Origin: Cycas panzhihuaensis | Lineage: Eukaryota > Cycadophyta | Direction: 5' to 3' | Length of the DNA stretch: 64,000 nt | NCBI GenBank assembly: GCA_023213395.1 | Contig: CM041465.1 | Span: 34,479,741-34,543,740 of the forward strand | Part shown: in pieces, positions 12,761-24,169 of the stretch | Layout: each line of letters starts with the position of its first letter | How positions within the stretch are numbered: position 1 is the stretch's first letter | Notes under the pieces: generated by a model | Databases searched by the model: none | The model's input: the letters and a program-made list of their open reading frames with translations, nothing else | What the model was told of the DNA's origin: nothing | Program-made: the position numbers and the translations under genes

Positions 12761-13260
12761 CATATGAGCATGCCATAGGGCTACTTAGGACAACTTTTAA
12801 GAGTCGGGGTTATGGTAAAAGTAGAGTCATTATCAACATAGTTGGCTTCAAAGGATGGTGAGTCAGTTAGGCAAAAATGTTTATCATCAAGAATTCCAAT
12901 CATAACCATAACATTTGAAGGAGGGTGAATGACAGAGAGTTTGATTATTTACAACTACACTCAGATCAAATCCATGAGAGACAAGGGTGAACAAAGAGAG
13001 TAGGTTCTACTTTAGAGTAGGAATATATAAAACATCAACAAGGGTAAAATCTGGAAGGCACAGGAGTTTAGGCAAACAATTCTAAGTCCTTTGACTAGCT
13101 GAGATGATTTGTCAACCATGTGTATAATGCCACTAATCTTAGAGTAAAAATCCTAAAAGAAGTAGTGATGATAAGTCATATGTTGTGTTACTCCAGTATC
13201 CATGATCCAAGATGAAGTATTTGAGGTGGCACTATTTGCAACTCCAAGTGGTGAAGGCAA
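12761..13260 (-). pseudogene. pol: Copia-C protease and GAG-pre-integrase, left copy
   Basis: Aspartic protease remnant on the - strand. A WIMDTGVTQHMT block (catalytic D-T-G) is readable at about 13,215-13,170, followed by sequence leading to the pre-integrase zinc finger. Stops interrupt the frame. The matching right-arm segment is 38,110-38,640, where a 66-codon piece stays open. Confidence 0.8.
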
Positions 13261-14413
13261 AAGTGAATAAGCATAGCCACAATGAGCCTTAATATACTTA
13301 GTGGATCTATTAACAACATTTGATGAAGTGGTCCCAATTCTTTGAAGGTATGCATGAGAAAATTACATTCCACCAAAAGCATCTTCAAAAGAAGTATTAT
13401 CAACATTATGTGTACCATGGCGCTATTAATAACTTGGTAGTTTATTGGTGGTAGTTCCATAAGTTTTGGCATAATGTCCTTTTCTATTATACCTTTGGCA
13501 TACAATTATTTAATTTCCAGTCTCATAAGAAGTATTGGGCTAGTTAGATTATCTCTGATTACTGGATCTAGGTCCAAGTTGATTATTTTGGCCTTGGCCT
13601 TGAGACTATTTTTGTTAGAATTGAGGAGCCTATTGACTAAGAGGACATTATCCTTATTGTCTACCTTTGCCTCTCCCATAGGAATTACCACCTATGCATG
13701 AGTATTGACCTTCATTTTTGGTATAACAAAGATCTTCTTTCACTTCAAAAGTAGCAGCAGTTGGATCATATGTAGTGGCAAAGTTGATATCAAAGGTCTT
13801 ATCGAATTTAATGAACTTATCAGTAAGAGCCTCAAAGTTTAGGGTCTTCAAAGTGCCACTAGATTGAAGACTTCCCAGTAGTTTTTATAATCTAGGATAT
13901 GGAGACATGACTAAATTAAGAAAGCCCATGTAATGCATTGAGTTTTAAAATCATTATCAATGGCTTGCTTGATTGGATAAAGGATATTGATTATCTCACT
14001 TACATGTCCTTACGCATTTTTAATTTGTTCATCTTTAGCACTAAGTGAACAAATTCCAAGTCTAATTTAGTGTCAAAGTTCTTCTTAAGAACTTCAAAAC
14101 TTTCCATGTTGTATCATATCTAGCTTCATCAATGAGATTATGTAGGGAATAATTAGTGATAAGAAGTATCATTTGATGATTTATCATCATCAAGTTCCCA
14201 TTGGTGTTTAGATATAGCTTGATGGGAGGCGGTTGGAGCACCTCCTCCAAAAGCAACTGAGGTAGATGTAGATGTAACAGATGGTGTAGGTTGCAAATGA
14301 TCTCTTCAAAGACCTTCATAATTTGTAACATTTCTAACACTAGTGAACCATATGTCCTAATTTACTTTCCCTTTTAGAATGTAATTTATATTTTGCTTGA
14401 ACTATGAAGGCAT
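13261..14413 (-). pseudogene. gag: Copia-C gag, left copy
   Basis: Gag remnant beginning with ATG at 14,413 (- strand; MPS-FKQNINYILKGKV). Several open pieces of 60-105 codons lie in different frames, so frameshifts are present. A degenerate CCHC knuckle near 13,480-13,515 reads C-Q-R-Y-N-R-K-G-H-Y-A-K-T-Y, with the second and last Cys replaced by Tyr (TGT to TAT). It is mirrored at 36,918-38,110. Confidence 0.8.
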
Positions 14414-14579
14414 GGTATCTTTTGAGAAGGGAAGAGATGAACAAGGGACTATAAAAGTGATGGCAATTAATGACCAATCATTATTTACAAATGGGATGTG
14501 CAATGAAATAGTGTAGTAGAAGGAAGAAGAAGTGAGAATGGTTTCTTAAAGATAAAGGAGCAACTTAAAGAAAGTCAAC

Positions 14580-14785
14580 GACACTTGTAATAAACATTAA
14601 CCTGACGTGGTAGGAATATGAGAAACACTATGATGAAAATTGGCCACTAACACTTGTGGTAAATATTAACTTGATACAATAGGAATATGAGAAGAACTAT
14701 GATAAAAATTAACCACTAACACTTGTGGAAAATATTAACTTGATCTAGCAGGAATATGAGAAGCACTATGATTGTGATTATACTA
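14580..14785 (-). repeat. ~70-bp tandem repeat x3 in Copia-C leader, left copy
   Basis: Three adjacent units each contain ACACTTGT, then AATATTAAC or a variant, then AGGAATATGAGAA, then CACTATGAT (+ strand). The units differ by several substitutions. The partner is at 36,555-36,755. Confidence 0.85.
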
Positions 14786-15419
14786 TGGATCACTTTTTAC
14801 AAATAAGTAAGTGATCAATATACAATAATGTAGGCCAATATAGAAGTTGATATTATTAGGTATACACAGCTTGAAACTCAAATATAGGATGCGTAATCAA
14901 CCCAATAACCTCTAATTTATGTCCAACATGTACTTGAGGTTATTGAAGGGATGCCTAGGCTTCTAATAGAATTAAGTTATCCTTCACCCATGATACTCAC
15001 AATTGTGCTTGGTGATGAAATCCAAGTCACAATGAAGCCTATGTACTCCTAATCCTCACTTAGTTCACAGATGAGTAGCTATATACCTCCTCTAAAGAGT
15101 GGCATGTGCATACCCATGGCTATGATGAATATTGGATCGGGTATATTTTAATGTTATATTTAAAGTTTCAGTCTTACCAGTTGGTTATCAAGATAATCCC
15201 TGATTGAGGCATAATGGTATGTCTAATTAAACCTCACCAATATTCTGGTTTAGTCCAATCCCAACTTAAAACCTGCACCTCTTTTATGGCATGACATTCT
15301 ACCAACCAAGGTATCTTAACCTTGGTGAGTATGTAAATAGGTACAAGATGGCAAAAAATAATGTACATGATGCATTCCTTTTAGAGAGAGTGAAAAGATT
15401 TTAATTTGCATCAAATGTA

Positions 15420-15520
15420 CATATAACTAAAAATATAATGCTTGCTTGGAGTGCTTTTAGAGTGCTTACTTGGAGTGTCTTTAGAGTACTTGCTTGAAGT
15501 GATTTTGGAGTGTTTAAATG
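15420..15520 (-). repeat. Short GAGTGCTT-type minisatellite, left copy
   Basis: About five imperfect units of 16-20 bp built on GCTTGGAGTG or TTAGAGTGCTT (+ strand). The partner is at 35,840-35,915 in the right arm. Confidence 0.75.
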
Positions 15521-15654
15521 AAATGTTGATAAGTGAGTAAGGACCTTTGAATATTGCTCCAATCCGGTGTCCTCACTCACTTTTACAATGGGCTTTTAAG
15601 CCTTATAAAAAGAAGGAAGAAAATTTCTTCACTTTTTTTTTAATATAAAAAAAT

Positions 15655-16045
15655 ATAGTCTTTACTAAATTAACAATAACTTTCTCCCACAATAACAAAA
15701 TGGAGTGCCAATTTTTATGATGTAAACTAGATTTAGAGCTTCATCTTCAGGAAGTGGAATTAGGTCCAAATGAGTTCTAAATTTTTTTTGGCAGTCTAGC
15801 AAACTTAGGAAAATATATTTTTCTAGAATTCTTACTAAAAATAATTGTTGTTTACTAAAATAATAATAACATTCTCATACAACATTGAAATTAGGTGTCA
15901 GTTTTTGTGTTGGAAAGTAGACTCATAGCCTCATCTTTGACAATTGGAATCAGGTCGATTGTAGCTCTGTAGAAGATTTTGAAGACCATAAAGTTTAGTA
16001 AGCAAATTTTATTTCTACAGAAATTCTAGTTTACTAATATCTCAT
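15655..16045 (-). repeat. ~190-bp degenerate tandem duplication in Copia-C leader, left copy
   Basis: Two adjacent modules share the order: TTTACTAAA, AACTTTCTCCCAC or AACATTCTCATAC, a segment on GTGTCAGTTTT or GTGCCAATTTT, then AGCTTCATCTT or AGCCTCATCTT and a GGAATTAGGTCC-type block. The partner is at 35,320-35,695. Confidence 0.75.
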
Positions 16046-16500
16046 TAATACATGATACCATATGAAAATTCCATCATTTTTTTATCATCAGGACCCCAAT
16101 AGAGGCAAGGTGAGAGCATACAATGATGGATACTTTAAATGGTTCCAAATTCTTTAAAAAAAAAAAGGTAGAACCTCCCCTTACAATCATTCTTCTAAAA
16201 GCTAGAAAAAATTTAGTAGCATTTTCCTTTATTAAATAGATAAAAAGAGGGGAAAGAAAAGAAGAATGAGATAGCATAAATGGCCACCAAATGATTGAAA
16301 TTCTTAGGCCTTATAACTCCTTGTATTGTGATTCCAAACCTACAAAGAGAAAGGAAATCAAATAATACAAAATATACTATGATAATACCTTGAAAATATT
16401 TCTAAGTCTCCTTCCACAATCTCCTTCACCATATAGATTGTGGGGGAGAAGGATGTGATGGTTCCATTACAAGTGAAAGTGAGGAATATGAAGGAAGCAA

Positions 16501-16512
16501 GCTCTGATATCA
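16501..16512 (-). other. Copia-C primer-binding site, left copy
   Basis: The - strand reads TGATATCAGAGC, one base from TGGTATCAGAGC, the initiator tRNA-Met primer site usual in plant Copia elements. It is two bases inside the 5' LTR. Confidence 0.93.
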
Positions 16513-16514
16513 CA

Positions 16515-16812
16515 TGAAAAGATTGGATCAATCCTTCATCTCCATTCACTAAACACAAAAGGCAAACATGGGAATAAGAGAGACTTGAGAGAAAGAAAGT
16601 AGCTCTTATAAAATGGGGAGGTAAGAATGAACCTCCTCCATTGAGCTTTTACTTTTATATTGAGAGAGGGAGCATTAGAGTTAGGTGAAATGAAATTATA
16701 CATAATGCACATGAAAGTGCATTTCACTTAAGTGATCTAATTTAAAGTTCACTTAAGACCCTTTTAGAAATAATCAGCTAATGTAATGACATTATGACAT
16801 TAACCCCTTTCA
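16515..16812 (-). repeat. Copia-C 5' LTR, left copy
   Basis: 298 bp, TG...CA, flanked by TAACT (16,813-16,817). It is about 5-6% different from its right-arm mirror (34,540-34,833) but about 12% from its own 3' LTR. Confidence 0.93.
16652..16659 (-). promoter_or_regulatory. Putative TATA box in Copia-C 5' LTR, left copy
   Basis: TATAAAAG on the element strand, about mid-LTR, where a Pol II promoter is expected. The same box is at 34,692-34,699 in the right arm. Confidence 0.55.
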
Positions 16813-16817
16813 TAACT
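16813..16817. repeat. Copia-C target-site duplication, left arm (5' side)
   Basis: TAACT abutting the 5' LTR, identical to 9,275-9,279. Confidence 0.9.
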
Positions 16818-17510
16818 ATTATAACAGTTTTCATGATGAGAATATGAGGGAAAGGAGGATGTATATATATCAACAATTACATATTAGGGTGCTAGAATAA
16901 TAAATATTATAGTGATGACATAGATATATCTCTAGTAATGGCTAATATATCTATTGTGTCTATAAATTAGGGCATGATTATGTATATATTGTAGCATATA
17001 TAATAATGATAATGATGCACACAAACAATAAACTTTCCCCTAATAATATATATGCTTTATTTACATGGTAATTCAATGTAACGAATTTTGAAATGGTAAT
17101 GATTGATAATACACACAAATAGTAAATCACTTGTTAGTAATATATATACTTTATTCATGCAACAAGTTAATGCAACAATAGTAATGATTAATAATACACA
17201 CAAATATGAAATATGCTAATGAGCGCCTACAGATCTCGCATGCTATTTATTTATTTATTTTTTCATGATGGTAAGATTATAGCTCTGATATAACTTAAGG
17301 TAATCCCACTAGTCACATTTGTATGTAAGGATATTTTTATAGGTCAAAGAGTAAATATCTAAAGATATATTAAATTAATAATTAACTAATGACTCTATTG
17401 CATAATTGCTAAGTATATATATTACTAAATATTAAGGGATGTGACTTATTAAATAGTCACTTCTTTTTATAAAATCAATACCTAATTAGTTAAGAATTAG
17501 ACTTACCACA
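16818..17510. other. Unassigned AT-rich stretch with degenerate tandem units, left arm
   Basis: 0.7 kb between Copia-C and the Copia-A remnant. About 16,990-17,220 holds three degenerate units of roughly 85-90 bp, recognisable by a recurring ACACAAATAGTAAA, TAATATATATACTTTATT, CATG(C/G)AA pattern. No coding content. The partner is 33,841-34,534. Confidence 0.7.
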
Positions 17511-18234
17511 AAAATTCTCTTGATTGTGTACATCTTAGTAATATGAGTAAAGGTTTCTTTATAGTTAATTCATTCTTATTAAGTATAACCTTTTACAACA
17601 AGCCTTATCCTATACTTATTAATTATTCCATCAATTTTATATTTGGTTTTACATACCCACTTGGTTCTAATTGTACCTTTACCAATAGTGACCCTAACAA
17701 ATCGCATGTTTTATTTCTATACAAGGTATCGTATTCAACTTCCATTACTTATATCCATTTTTCACTTTTAACAGTTTTATCAAATATATGAGGTTTATTT
17801 TTTTCATCACTTGAGTCATTAAGGCATAATTAACTTGAGTTTGTAATATTGTTAATCTACTTTTAAAATTTATATTAAGAATATTACATGGACTATAACC
17901 TCTCACAAGCCATTTTGGAATTTTCCTTTGCACTTGACTTGAACTTGATTCATTTGATGAAGGTTGAGTTGGCTTAATATCTATCATAAATTGTTTTCCC
18001 TTATCAACATGCAATGTGCTCATCAAAGATAAATCTCTACTAACAAAGGATTTCTTTGTTGAAGGATCAACTAATCTATGGGTTTTTTATCACTATAAAA
18101 GCCTATGAAAATGCACATAGTACTTTTCTTTCTAACTTTATTATATCTCATCAAGGACATGCGCATATGTAATAGAACCAATTACTTTGAAGTTATTCAC
18201 ATTAGGTTTGAAATTTATCCAAATTTTTTTAGGA
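17511..18234 (-). pseudogene. pol: Copia-A integrase C-terminus and RT N-terminus, left copy
   Basis: Fragment of an old Copia pol. On the - strand from 18,234 it starts with an FKPNVNNFKV-type block (integrase C-terminal region after the core). It then passes through a 93-codon open piece (17,745-18,026) containing GKQFMIDIKPTQPSS, the variable linker, then NGYK (start of the RT-associated block). It ends near 17,510 with the beginning of RT. The rest of RT and RNase H is absent. The upstream half lies beyond the gap; in the right arm it is at 24,170-24,650. Copia-B separates the two halves. Confidence 0.78.
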
Positions 18235-18239
18235 GTTAA
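18235..18239. repeat. Copia-B target-site duplication, left arm
   Basis: GTTAA (TTAAC on the other strand) directly outside the Copia-B LTR. It matches TTAAC at 24,646-24,650, the other flank of the same insertion seen in the right copy. Confidence 0.8.
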
Positions 18240-18602
18240 TGCTAGGATAATGCCCAATTAACTAGTACATGTGTGTACCTTGGGCCCTTTAAAGCCACCT
18301 TGAGCCTCACTAGGACACCTTGGGGCACCTAGCATCATCAAGTAGCCACTAGCAGTCATCAAAGAGTTAACATAGCCACCATAGGTAAGTATTCAATTAA
18401 TTGTTTAATAATTTATTTTATTTTTTGAATTCTAAACGTTTATCAGGTAGAGGTGCTTCGCCTCCTAAATTAGTCTATTTATGGGTGGGAATACCTCCCT
18501 GGTGTTTTTTAACACCACCAACTTATATTTCGAAATTATTTTGCACTTTGAAATGATGTATACTCACCTGTAATCCTCCTACTTTACACCTTGAAGCCAA
18601 CA
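18240..18602 (+). repeat. Copia-B 5' LTR, left copy
   Basis: 363 bp, starting TGCTAGGATAATGCCC and ending GAAGCCAACA, with TG...CA termini. It is collinear with the two LTRs of the right copy (24,651-25,001 and 32,730-33,101). Confidence 0.87.
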
Positions 18603-18616
18603 TTTGTATTAGAGTG
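18603..18616 (+). other. Copia-B decayed primer-binding site, left copy
   Basis: TTTGTATTAGAGTG resembles ATTGGTATCAGAGC with three changes. The right-arm copy (about 32,717-32,729) has different changes, and the two together point to the usual initiator tRNA-Met site. Confidence 0.7.
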
Positions 18617-21600
18617 TATTCGTTTGGGTTCAAAAGTCTCATAACAAAGTTTTATGGTAGTATTTTGGTATGTGCATGATATTACAAATTATTAATCATC
18701 AATGTTATTAAAACTTTAAAAAATTATATATAGTCATTCATATTTCATTTATATTTTATTTTTTATTTTGGAACCATACAAAGTCAATCTAGAACTCGTG
18801 ATTGTGGCTCACACATTAATCAAAATTGTATCATATGATTGCTTATTCTGATCATAATTGAATTCTCTAGCCATTAAAGAAATTGCACGTGATTTCATCA
18901 TACATTGGGAGAAATCTAGCTTGGAGTCACTACATACTATTTTTTAGCCCATTTCACTTTGGTGCTTCATTCTAAGCCTATAAGCAACCATTTGACACAA
19001 GATTTTACCAGTAACTTACTATTTGGCATACCCACTACCCACGAAATCTTGTAAGAAACATTGCCCTCCATGGAGTGTTTGAATTAGTGAGTCTCCTCAC
19101 CCATTTGCTCCTTTGTTTTCATTGTTTTTAACTTATACTGGAATATATTTTTAAATTTTTTTGCAATTGAGTGCGCATTACTTACACATACCTAGTGAAG
19201 TCATTTAGGTGAAGATTAGTGATTGTATCAAGCTCTTTATTTTTGTTTCATTGGCCCTCTATTAGTTGTTCTTCTCTGGCTCCCATTCAACGTCTTTTTT
19301 TCTCTTTAATATATATAAATACATATATTTGTTTCCATCTTTTATTGATCATGTGCTTAATCGGGCTAGAGAATCCTAGGCACACCTTTTCACTATGCAA
19401 AATCAATTATTTTCATCATCTTTATGTGAGTGCTGCCTCTGTCTTTGGTAGTTGCTTGATTGTTCCTCCTTTTTGCCACTATTTTCATTTTAAAAAATTA
19501 TATTAAATATTCATTTTTTGATCATTCTTGATCGATGGACTAAGTAGGCAGTGTTGCCCCTCATCTTGGTGAAGGATCGAAGAGATGCAATCATCTTTTA
19601 GTGATAAGTCTGCTCAAAATCCACCTTTGTTAGTCACATGGAATCCGTGCATATTTGTAATTTTTTAAAATCGATTATATATATGTTTATTTAATGAGCG
19701 TTTAATAAAGTTTGATTAAAGTTTATAAAATTTAGGTGTTATTAATAATATTACAATTCTATTGGCATTTAAAGGGTATTAGCCCCCTTTCATTTAGCCC
19801 ACAGTCTCTTCAATCCATGTGACCTTGTTGTTTAGGCTTTATTAAGAGGTGAACATCATTATTTTTAAGATATTTTTTTATCTTGGTTGATTTTAAGAGC
19901 TATGAAGCATATTCTAAATTGTTTAAGGTTTGCATCCCCCCTTAGGACTAAGCCAGTAGTTTCAATAATGTCCATGTGACTGTGCTCCTAATTTGAAAGG
20001 GGCTTATTCACTTTGTTTAAAAGAAAAATCATTTTGTTTATACTTAAAAAGGGCCTCTCATATTTTTTACTGTAACTTTCTCCTGGAGTGTTAAATTTTA
20101 GTCAAACCAGTCTTGTTAGAATCATATTTTAGAGATCTTCAGGGTGGTATTGTCATTGGTGATTTGAGTCCATTTCAGTTGAGTTTTAATCAATCAAAGT
20201 GACCACTTTTTTTAGTACTTATTCTATCAACCTTAAATAGGTTTGTTCATAGTTTTCATAATAACTTGATCATTTTATCTCTGATTTCAAAACTATAAGA
20301 ACCATTGGAAATCTATTTTAAAGCTCTTCATGTTGGAATTTTTTTTTTTCTTTTTTCTGACATCATTTTATAGGAATTTGAAGTTGCTAAAGTTGAGGGT
20401 GCATTTAGCCTAAATAGGCCCATTTAGTAATATTTTTGAGCAAATTTTATTTCAATTAATCCTATTTGGTATAATCTACTTCCTAATAAGTTTCTTAGAG
20501 TTATTTTCTAACTTTTCATGTAGATTGTAAGTTGTTTGCAGCCAATGATATCGATTTAATTTGTTTAAGCTTCAGAAGCCTAAGTGAAGTAGTAGATTAA
20601 GTAGGTACTATCTACCTTGATTTTATTTATTTTCTACATTATCAATCAAATATAAATTATTTCTTAGCACTTTGATCACTTTAAGCATAGTTTCTTCTCA
20701 AAATTGCAAGTTTCATATGGTTGTTTATGTTATTGTAAAGGAACTCTTTGGCACTCAAATTTCAATATCATTGTCTTCCAATATCAAGTGGTATATTAGT
20801 TAAAGTTACTTTATTTTATCAAAAGATTTAGTTTTTTTTTAGCTTGAAATTTAGAAAAGCATAGTTATAAGGTTCATTTATACATTCCAAAGGATTAAGG
20901 ATTCTATTATTTCAAAGTTCATTTATACATTCCAAATATTAAGAATTCTATTATTTAGTATATCACTTTAGACAAGTACATACATTCTCTTATTTATTCC
21001 TACAAAAGTATATCGGTTTAAAGGCATTAGATTGCATATTAGCTTTTGTTTCTTGGTTAATTAAAGGAAGAAGAGTATCTTGATCCTTTTACTTGTTCTT
21101 ATTGTTATTTGATATAAAAGTTTTGTATCATATTTTCATTTGAGATATATATTTTATCTTGCTTAAAGATTTATTTTGATTCATTTCTATTTCTTGAGTA
21201 AAAGAAATTCTAGAGAGATTAAGCAAGACCATATTCAATTAAAATTTACTTTCACATTAAGAAAGATAATTCCTAAATTAACCACATCTTTTCTAACCTT
21301 GCAAGGGGAATAATTAAGATCCCTAAAGTTACCACCACACACACGCCAATTGGCCTACTCATATTGGATGAGGAAATTCATTAGCTATAAGGTGTATTAG
21401 ATGGTAGGTTGAGGTGGAGAACTAGTCTTTATTAAAGTTCAGAGACCAAGGCTAGACCTGGAGAGGATAAGTGCCTTAGTTAGTTAAACCTTCACTGCTA
21501 GATCTGTCACTAGGCATAAGTTTGGCCGCAATGTGGACCAACAATTTGGGGGGGTATAACAACCTTCATAATAGCATGTATATTGAGGTATATCAAGCCT

Positions 21601-21843
21601 TAATCTCACGTTCTGGTATATTAGGTCCCTGTTTTGCCACTTGTAGGCAAGCACCACTAGACGGAATAACAACCGAAGGTTCCTTAGAGACCCTTAGAAT
21701 TAGAGCCTATAAGCCTTATTAGGGACTAAGACACTTGTAAAACCTTAGTCAAAACTTTGAACATTACTTCTTAGGTTAATTTTAAATCAAACCTTTGAAA
21801 AACCTTACTTTATTTATAGTTTTTTTAAAACCTTAGCTAAGAG
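18617..21843 (+). other. Copia-B untranslated leader, left copy (3.2 kb)
   Basis: A long stretch without recognisable coding sequence. A 95-codon open frame at 19,219-19,506 lies here, but its right-arm counterpart does not keep the same length or residues, so it is probably chance. A relatively GC-rich part at 21,330-21,720 is collinear with 29,490-29,900. The leader is unusually long for a Copia element and may hide an older insertion. Confidence 0.65.
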
Positions 21844-22960
21844 ATGGCATTAAACTTTGAAAATATGATAATCCCCAAATTTGATGGTAATAAATTTTCT
21901 AAATTAGAGTAGGAGGATGAGACCCATCCTCATTGCTAATGACATGTGGGAGATTGTGAAAAACAAGCTACAAGTGAGTTAGGTTAGAAATGCCACAAAC
22001 ATTAAAAAGGTAACTTATAAAAGAAAATGTTAAAAGGACAATGAAGCTCTTGCCCTTATATTAATAGTACATTAGAAGATCATATTATTTCCCATGGGTT
22101 AGTGAGTTAACTAAGTCAAAAGAAGTATAGGATATACTCTAGTTAATTTATGAAGGAGTTACATCATCTAAGTTTCAAAACCTAAAGGAGCAAATTTGAA
22201 AACTTGCGAATGATGCCAATGGAATCTCTAACAGAATTCATGACCAAAGTCTAAGATATAGTAAACGCCCGGATGAGATCACTTAAGATACATTGACATA
22301 TCAAAGAGTAGTGGAAATAATATTATTAAGGTTAATATAGGTATTGTAAGAAGGTTGTAAATGATAGCCAGCGGAAAGTATATGGGTTTCTAAATATCTA
22401 AGCACACTAAAGGTGGAACAACTAAGTGCCATGTTGATATTAGTTGAGGAGCGATAAAATGGAAGCGAATCACTTGAGAACACCTTTGCTACTAAAAAGA
22501 ATTTAATCTCACTCTTAAAGAGGTACATCAAAATCTAGAGAATCACCTCCCCCAAGAGAAGGGATAGAAATTTAGAAGGATTTATAACAAGATCCACCTA
22601 AATATCAAGCATTATTACAGCGAGGAAAGGAAAACTAACAAAATATACAGAATCCTCCTAAGTATCCAAATCGGGAGAAATAACCTAAAAGAGTTCTTGC
22701 ATGTTGTCCCAATTGCCATGTAGAAATATCCAAGCTACAAGCATCGAATCGGGATTGCTTAAGTGATAATAGACAAAGGGAAAATCCTAGTTTTCATATT
22801 ATGAGGAAGGAGGATCATCCCACGTTAAAAAGACTCATCCACAAAGTGAAGTCTAATCTATGGGAGAAGAAGGGCCTATATTACTCTTATTGTCATAAGT
22901 AGTGGTCACCACGGAAGACAAATGTTTTCAAAATATGGACCACCCACTGCAAAGGGGTGG
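21844..22960 (+). pseudogene. gag: Copia-B gag, left copy
   Basis: It starts at ATG 21,844 with MALNFENMIIPKFDGNKF, the N-terminal block of Copia gag (the FDG-NF motif). Stops and frameshifts follow within 30 codons. Near 22,700-22,780 a nucleocapsid-like piece reads CCPNCHVEISKLQ. The right-arm counterpart is 28,188-29,345 on the - strand, with an 87-codon open piece over the same end. Confidence 0.75.
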
Positions 22961-23669
22961 AAATACCATAATAGAGACAATGATAATGATAAGGAGCTAT
23001 TCTTATCTAATTTTAGTACAAAGAAAGATGATAAGATTTAATTTTACATTGTTCGAGTTGCTCCCACCCATATAGTTATAAGGAATATCTATTTTGTGCC
23101 TTGGATAAAAGTAAAGTTCCAATAATGTTTAGAGATGGTACATCCATAGATCAGTTGGTGAGAGGTAATATATAGCTCTCATAGGATAGGAGAGTATAGA
23201 TACCTTGATGAATGCCATCCCATATGTTTTTCCTTAACAAAAATCTATTATCGATGGTGGAGATAATGGATGTAGTCTGAGGTCATCTTTGACAATGGTA
23301 AAGTGTATAATTAAGGACAAGAGATAAAGGCAATTATTCTGGAAGGCAAAATGATAAAAGATAAGTTGCTTAACATCAACACTCCATCAAATACCTATGC
23401 CTTAAGAACTATATCCGTTAGATAAGTGACTTACTTATGGAATAGGAATTTAGACCACCCTCAACTATAGCGATTTATTTTAATAAAAGAATGGACATGG
23501 TTAATGGGTTTGCTTAATATCAAAGTGGACAAAACCATATGTGAGGGATGCCTACTTGATACAAACAACATAAGGAAAGCTTTCTAAATTTTAGTCAATA
23601 GGCCAATTTGGTCCCACTTTCCCCGACTAGTCTATGGCAAGAATATATGTGGTCTATGGATGTCCCTCA
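22961..23669 (+). pseudogene. pol: Copia-B protease/pre-integrase region, left copy
   Basis: Decayed protease followed by the GAG-pre-integrase block. Near 23,490-23,590 the residues MVNG, KVDKTICEGC and RKAF are readable in frame pieces, matching the conserved region before the integrase core. The sequence breaks at the N gap just after the first block of the core. The continuation is visible only in the right arm (below 27,448). Confidence 0.75.
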
Positions 23670-24169
23670 NNNNNNNNNNNNNNNNNNNNNNNNNNNNNNN
23701 NNNNNNNNNNNNNNNNNNNNNNNNNNNNNNNNNNNNNNNNNNNNNNNNNNNNNNNNNNNNNNNNNNNNNNNNNNNNNNNNNNNNNNNNNNNNNNNNNNNN
23801 NNNNNNNNNNNNNNNNNNNNNNNNNNNNNNNNNNNNNNNNNNNNNNNNNNNNNNNNNNNNNNNNNNNNNNNNNNNNNNNNNNNNNNNNNNNNNNNNNNNN
23901 NNNNNNNNNNNNNNNNNNNNNNNNNNNNNNNNNNNNNNNNNNNNNNNNNNNNNNNNNNNNNNNNNNNNNNNNNNNNNNNNNNNNNNNNNNNNNNNNNNNN
24001 NNNNNNNNNNNNNNNNNNNNNNNNNNNNNNNNNNNNNNNNNNNNNNNNNNNNNNNNNNNNNNNNNNNNNNNNNNNNNNNNNNNNNNNNNNNNNNNNNNNN
24101 NNNNNNNNNNNNNNNNNNNNNNNNNNNNNNNNNNNNNNNNNNNNNNNNNNNNNNNNNNNNNNNNNNNNN
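23670..24169. other. Assembly gap of exactly 500 N
   Basis: There are 500 consecutive N. A round length suggests a scaffolding placeholder rather than a measured gap. Left of it the + strand Copia-B breaks off inside its integrase. Right of it begins an unrelated Copia integrase (Copia-A, + strand). Open frames running through the N are artefacts. Confidence 0.99.

Larger units (their letters stand above)
14414..16500 (-). other. Copia-C untranslated leader, left copy
   Basis: 2.1 kb between the primer-binding site and gag with no credible coding region. It holds three kinds of internal tandem repeats, listed separately. Both arms keep the same organisation. Confidence 0.8.
9280..16812 (-). 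mobile_element. Copia-C, left-arm copy, full length (7.5 kb)
   Basis: Ty1/Copia retrotransposon on the - strand with both LTRs (16,515-16,812 and 9,280-9,576), TSD AGTTA, primer-binding site, long leader with tandem repeats, gag, protease, integrase, RT, RNase H and polypurine tract. PR-IN-RT-RH is the Copia order. The two LTRs differ at roughly 12% of positions by hand count, indicating an old insertion. Coding frames are broken, although the RT block is open for 194 codons, better than in the right-arm copy. Confidence 0.93.
1..23669. repeat. Left arm of a >23.6-kb inverted repeat
   Basis: The whole segment is the reverse complement of about 27,448-51,453. Seen directly: the same elements, LTRs, target-site duplications and intergenic stretches occur in mirror order on opposite strands. 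Examples are the Gypsy-1 poly-Gln repeat at 4,530 versus 46,920, the Copia-C LTRs at 9,280 and 16,515 versus 41,902 and 34,540, and the Copia-B LTR at 18,240 versus 32,730. Position 1 matches about 51,453, so the arm continues outside the window. Identity is about 95% by hand comparison of two LTRs, with small indels. The arm stops at the 500-N gap. It may be a true duplication or a second haplotype contig placed in inverted orientation. Confidence 0.93.
18240..23669 (+). mobile_element. Copia-B, left-arm copy, truncated by the gap
   Basis: Copia element on the + strand: 5' LTR, decayed primer-binding site, 3.2-kb leader, gag, protease and the start of integrase, where the N gap cuts it. The right-arm copy (24,651-33,101) is full length, so about 2.8 kb of this copy is missing: the rest of integrase, RT, RNase H and the 3' LTR. 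Confidence 0.87.

Noticed and set aside
19219-19506. 95-codon frame, with a similar 84-codon frame at 31,847-32,101 in the other arm
   Set aside because: The two arm copies do not keep the same protein length or residues, and no motif is recognised. Treated as chance opening in the Copia-B leader.
21484-21722. Overlapping frames of 62 and 66 codons on opposite strands
   Set aside because: No domain, and the right-arm copy does not conserve either frame. Part of the Copia-B leader.
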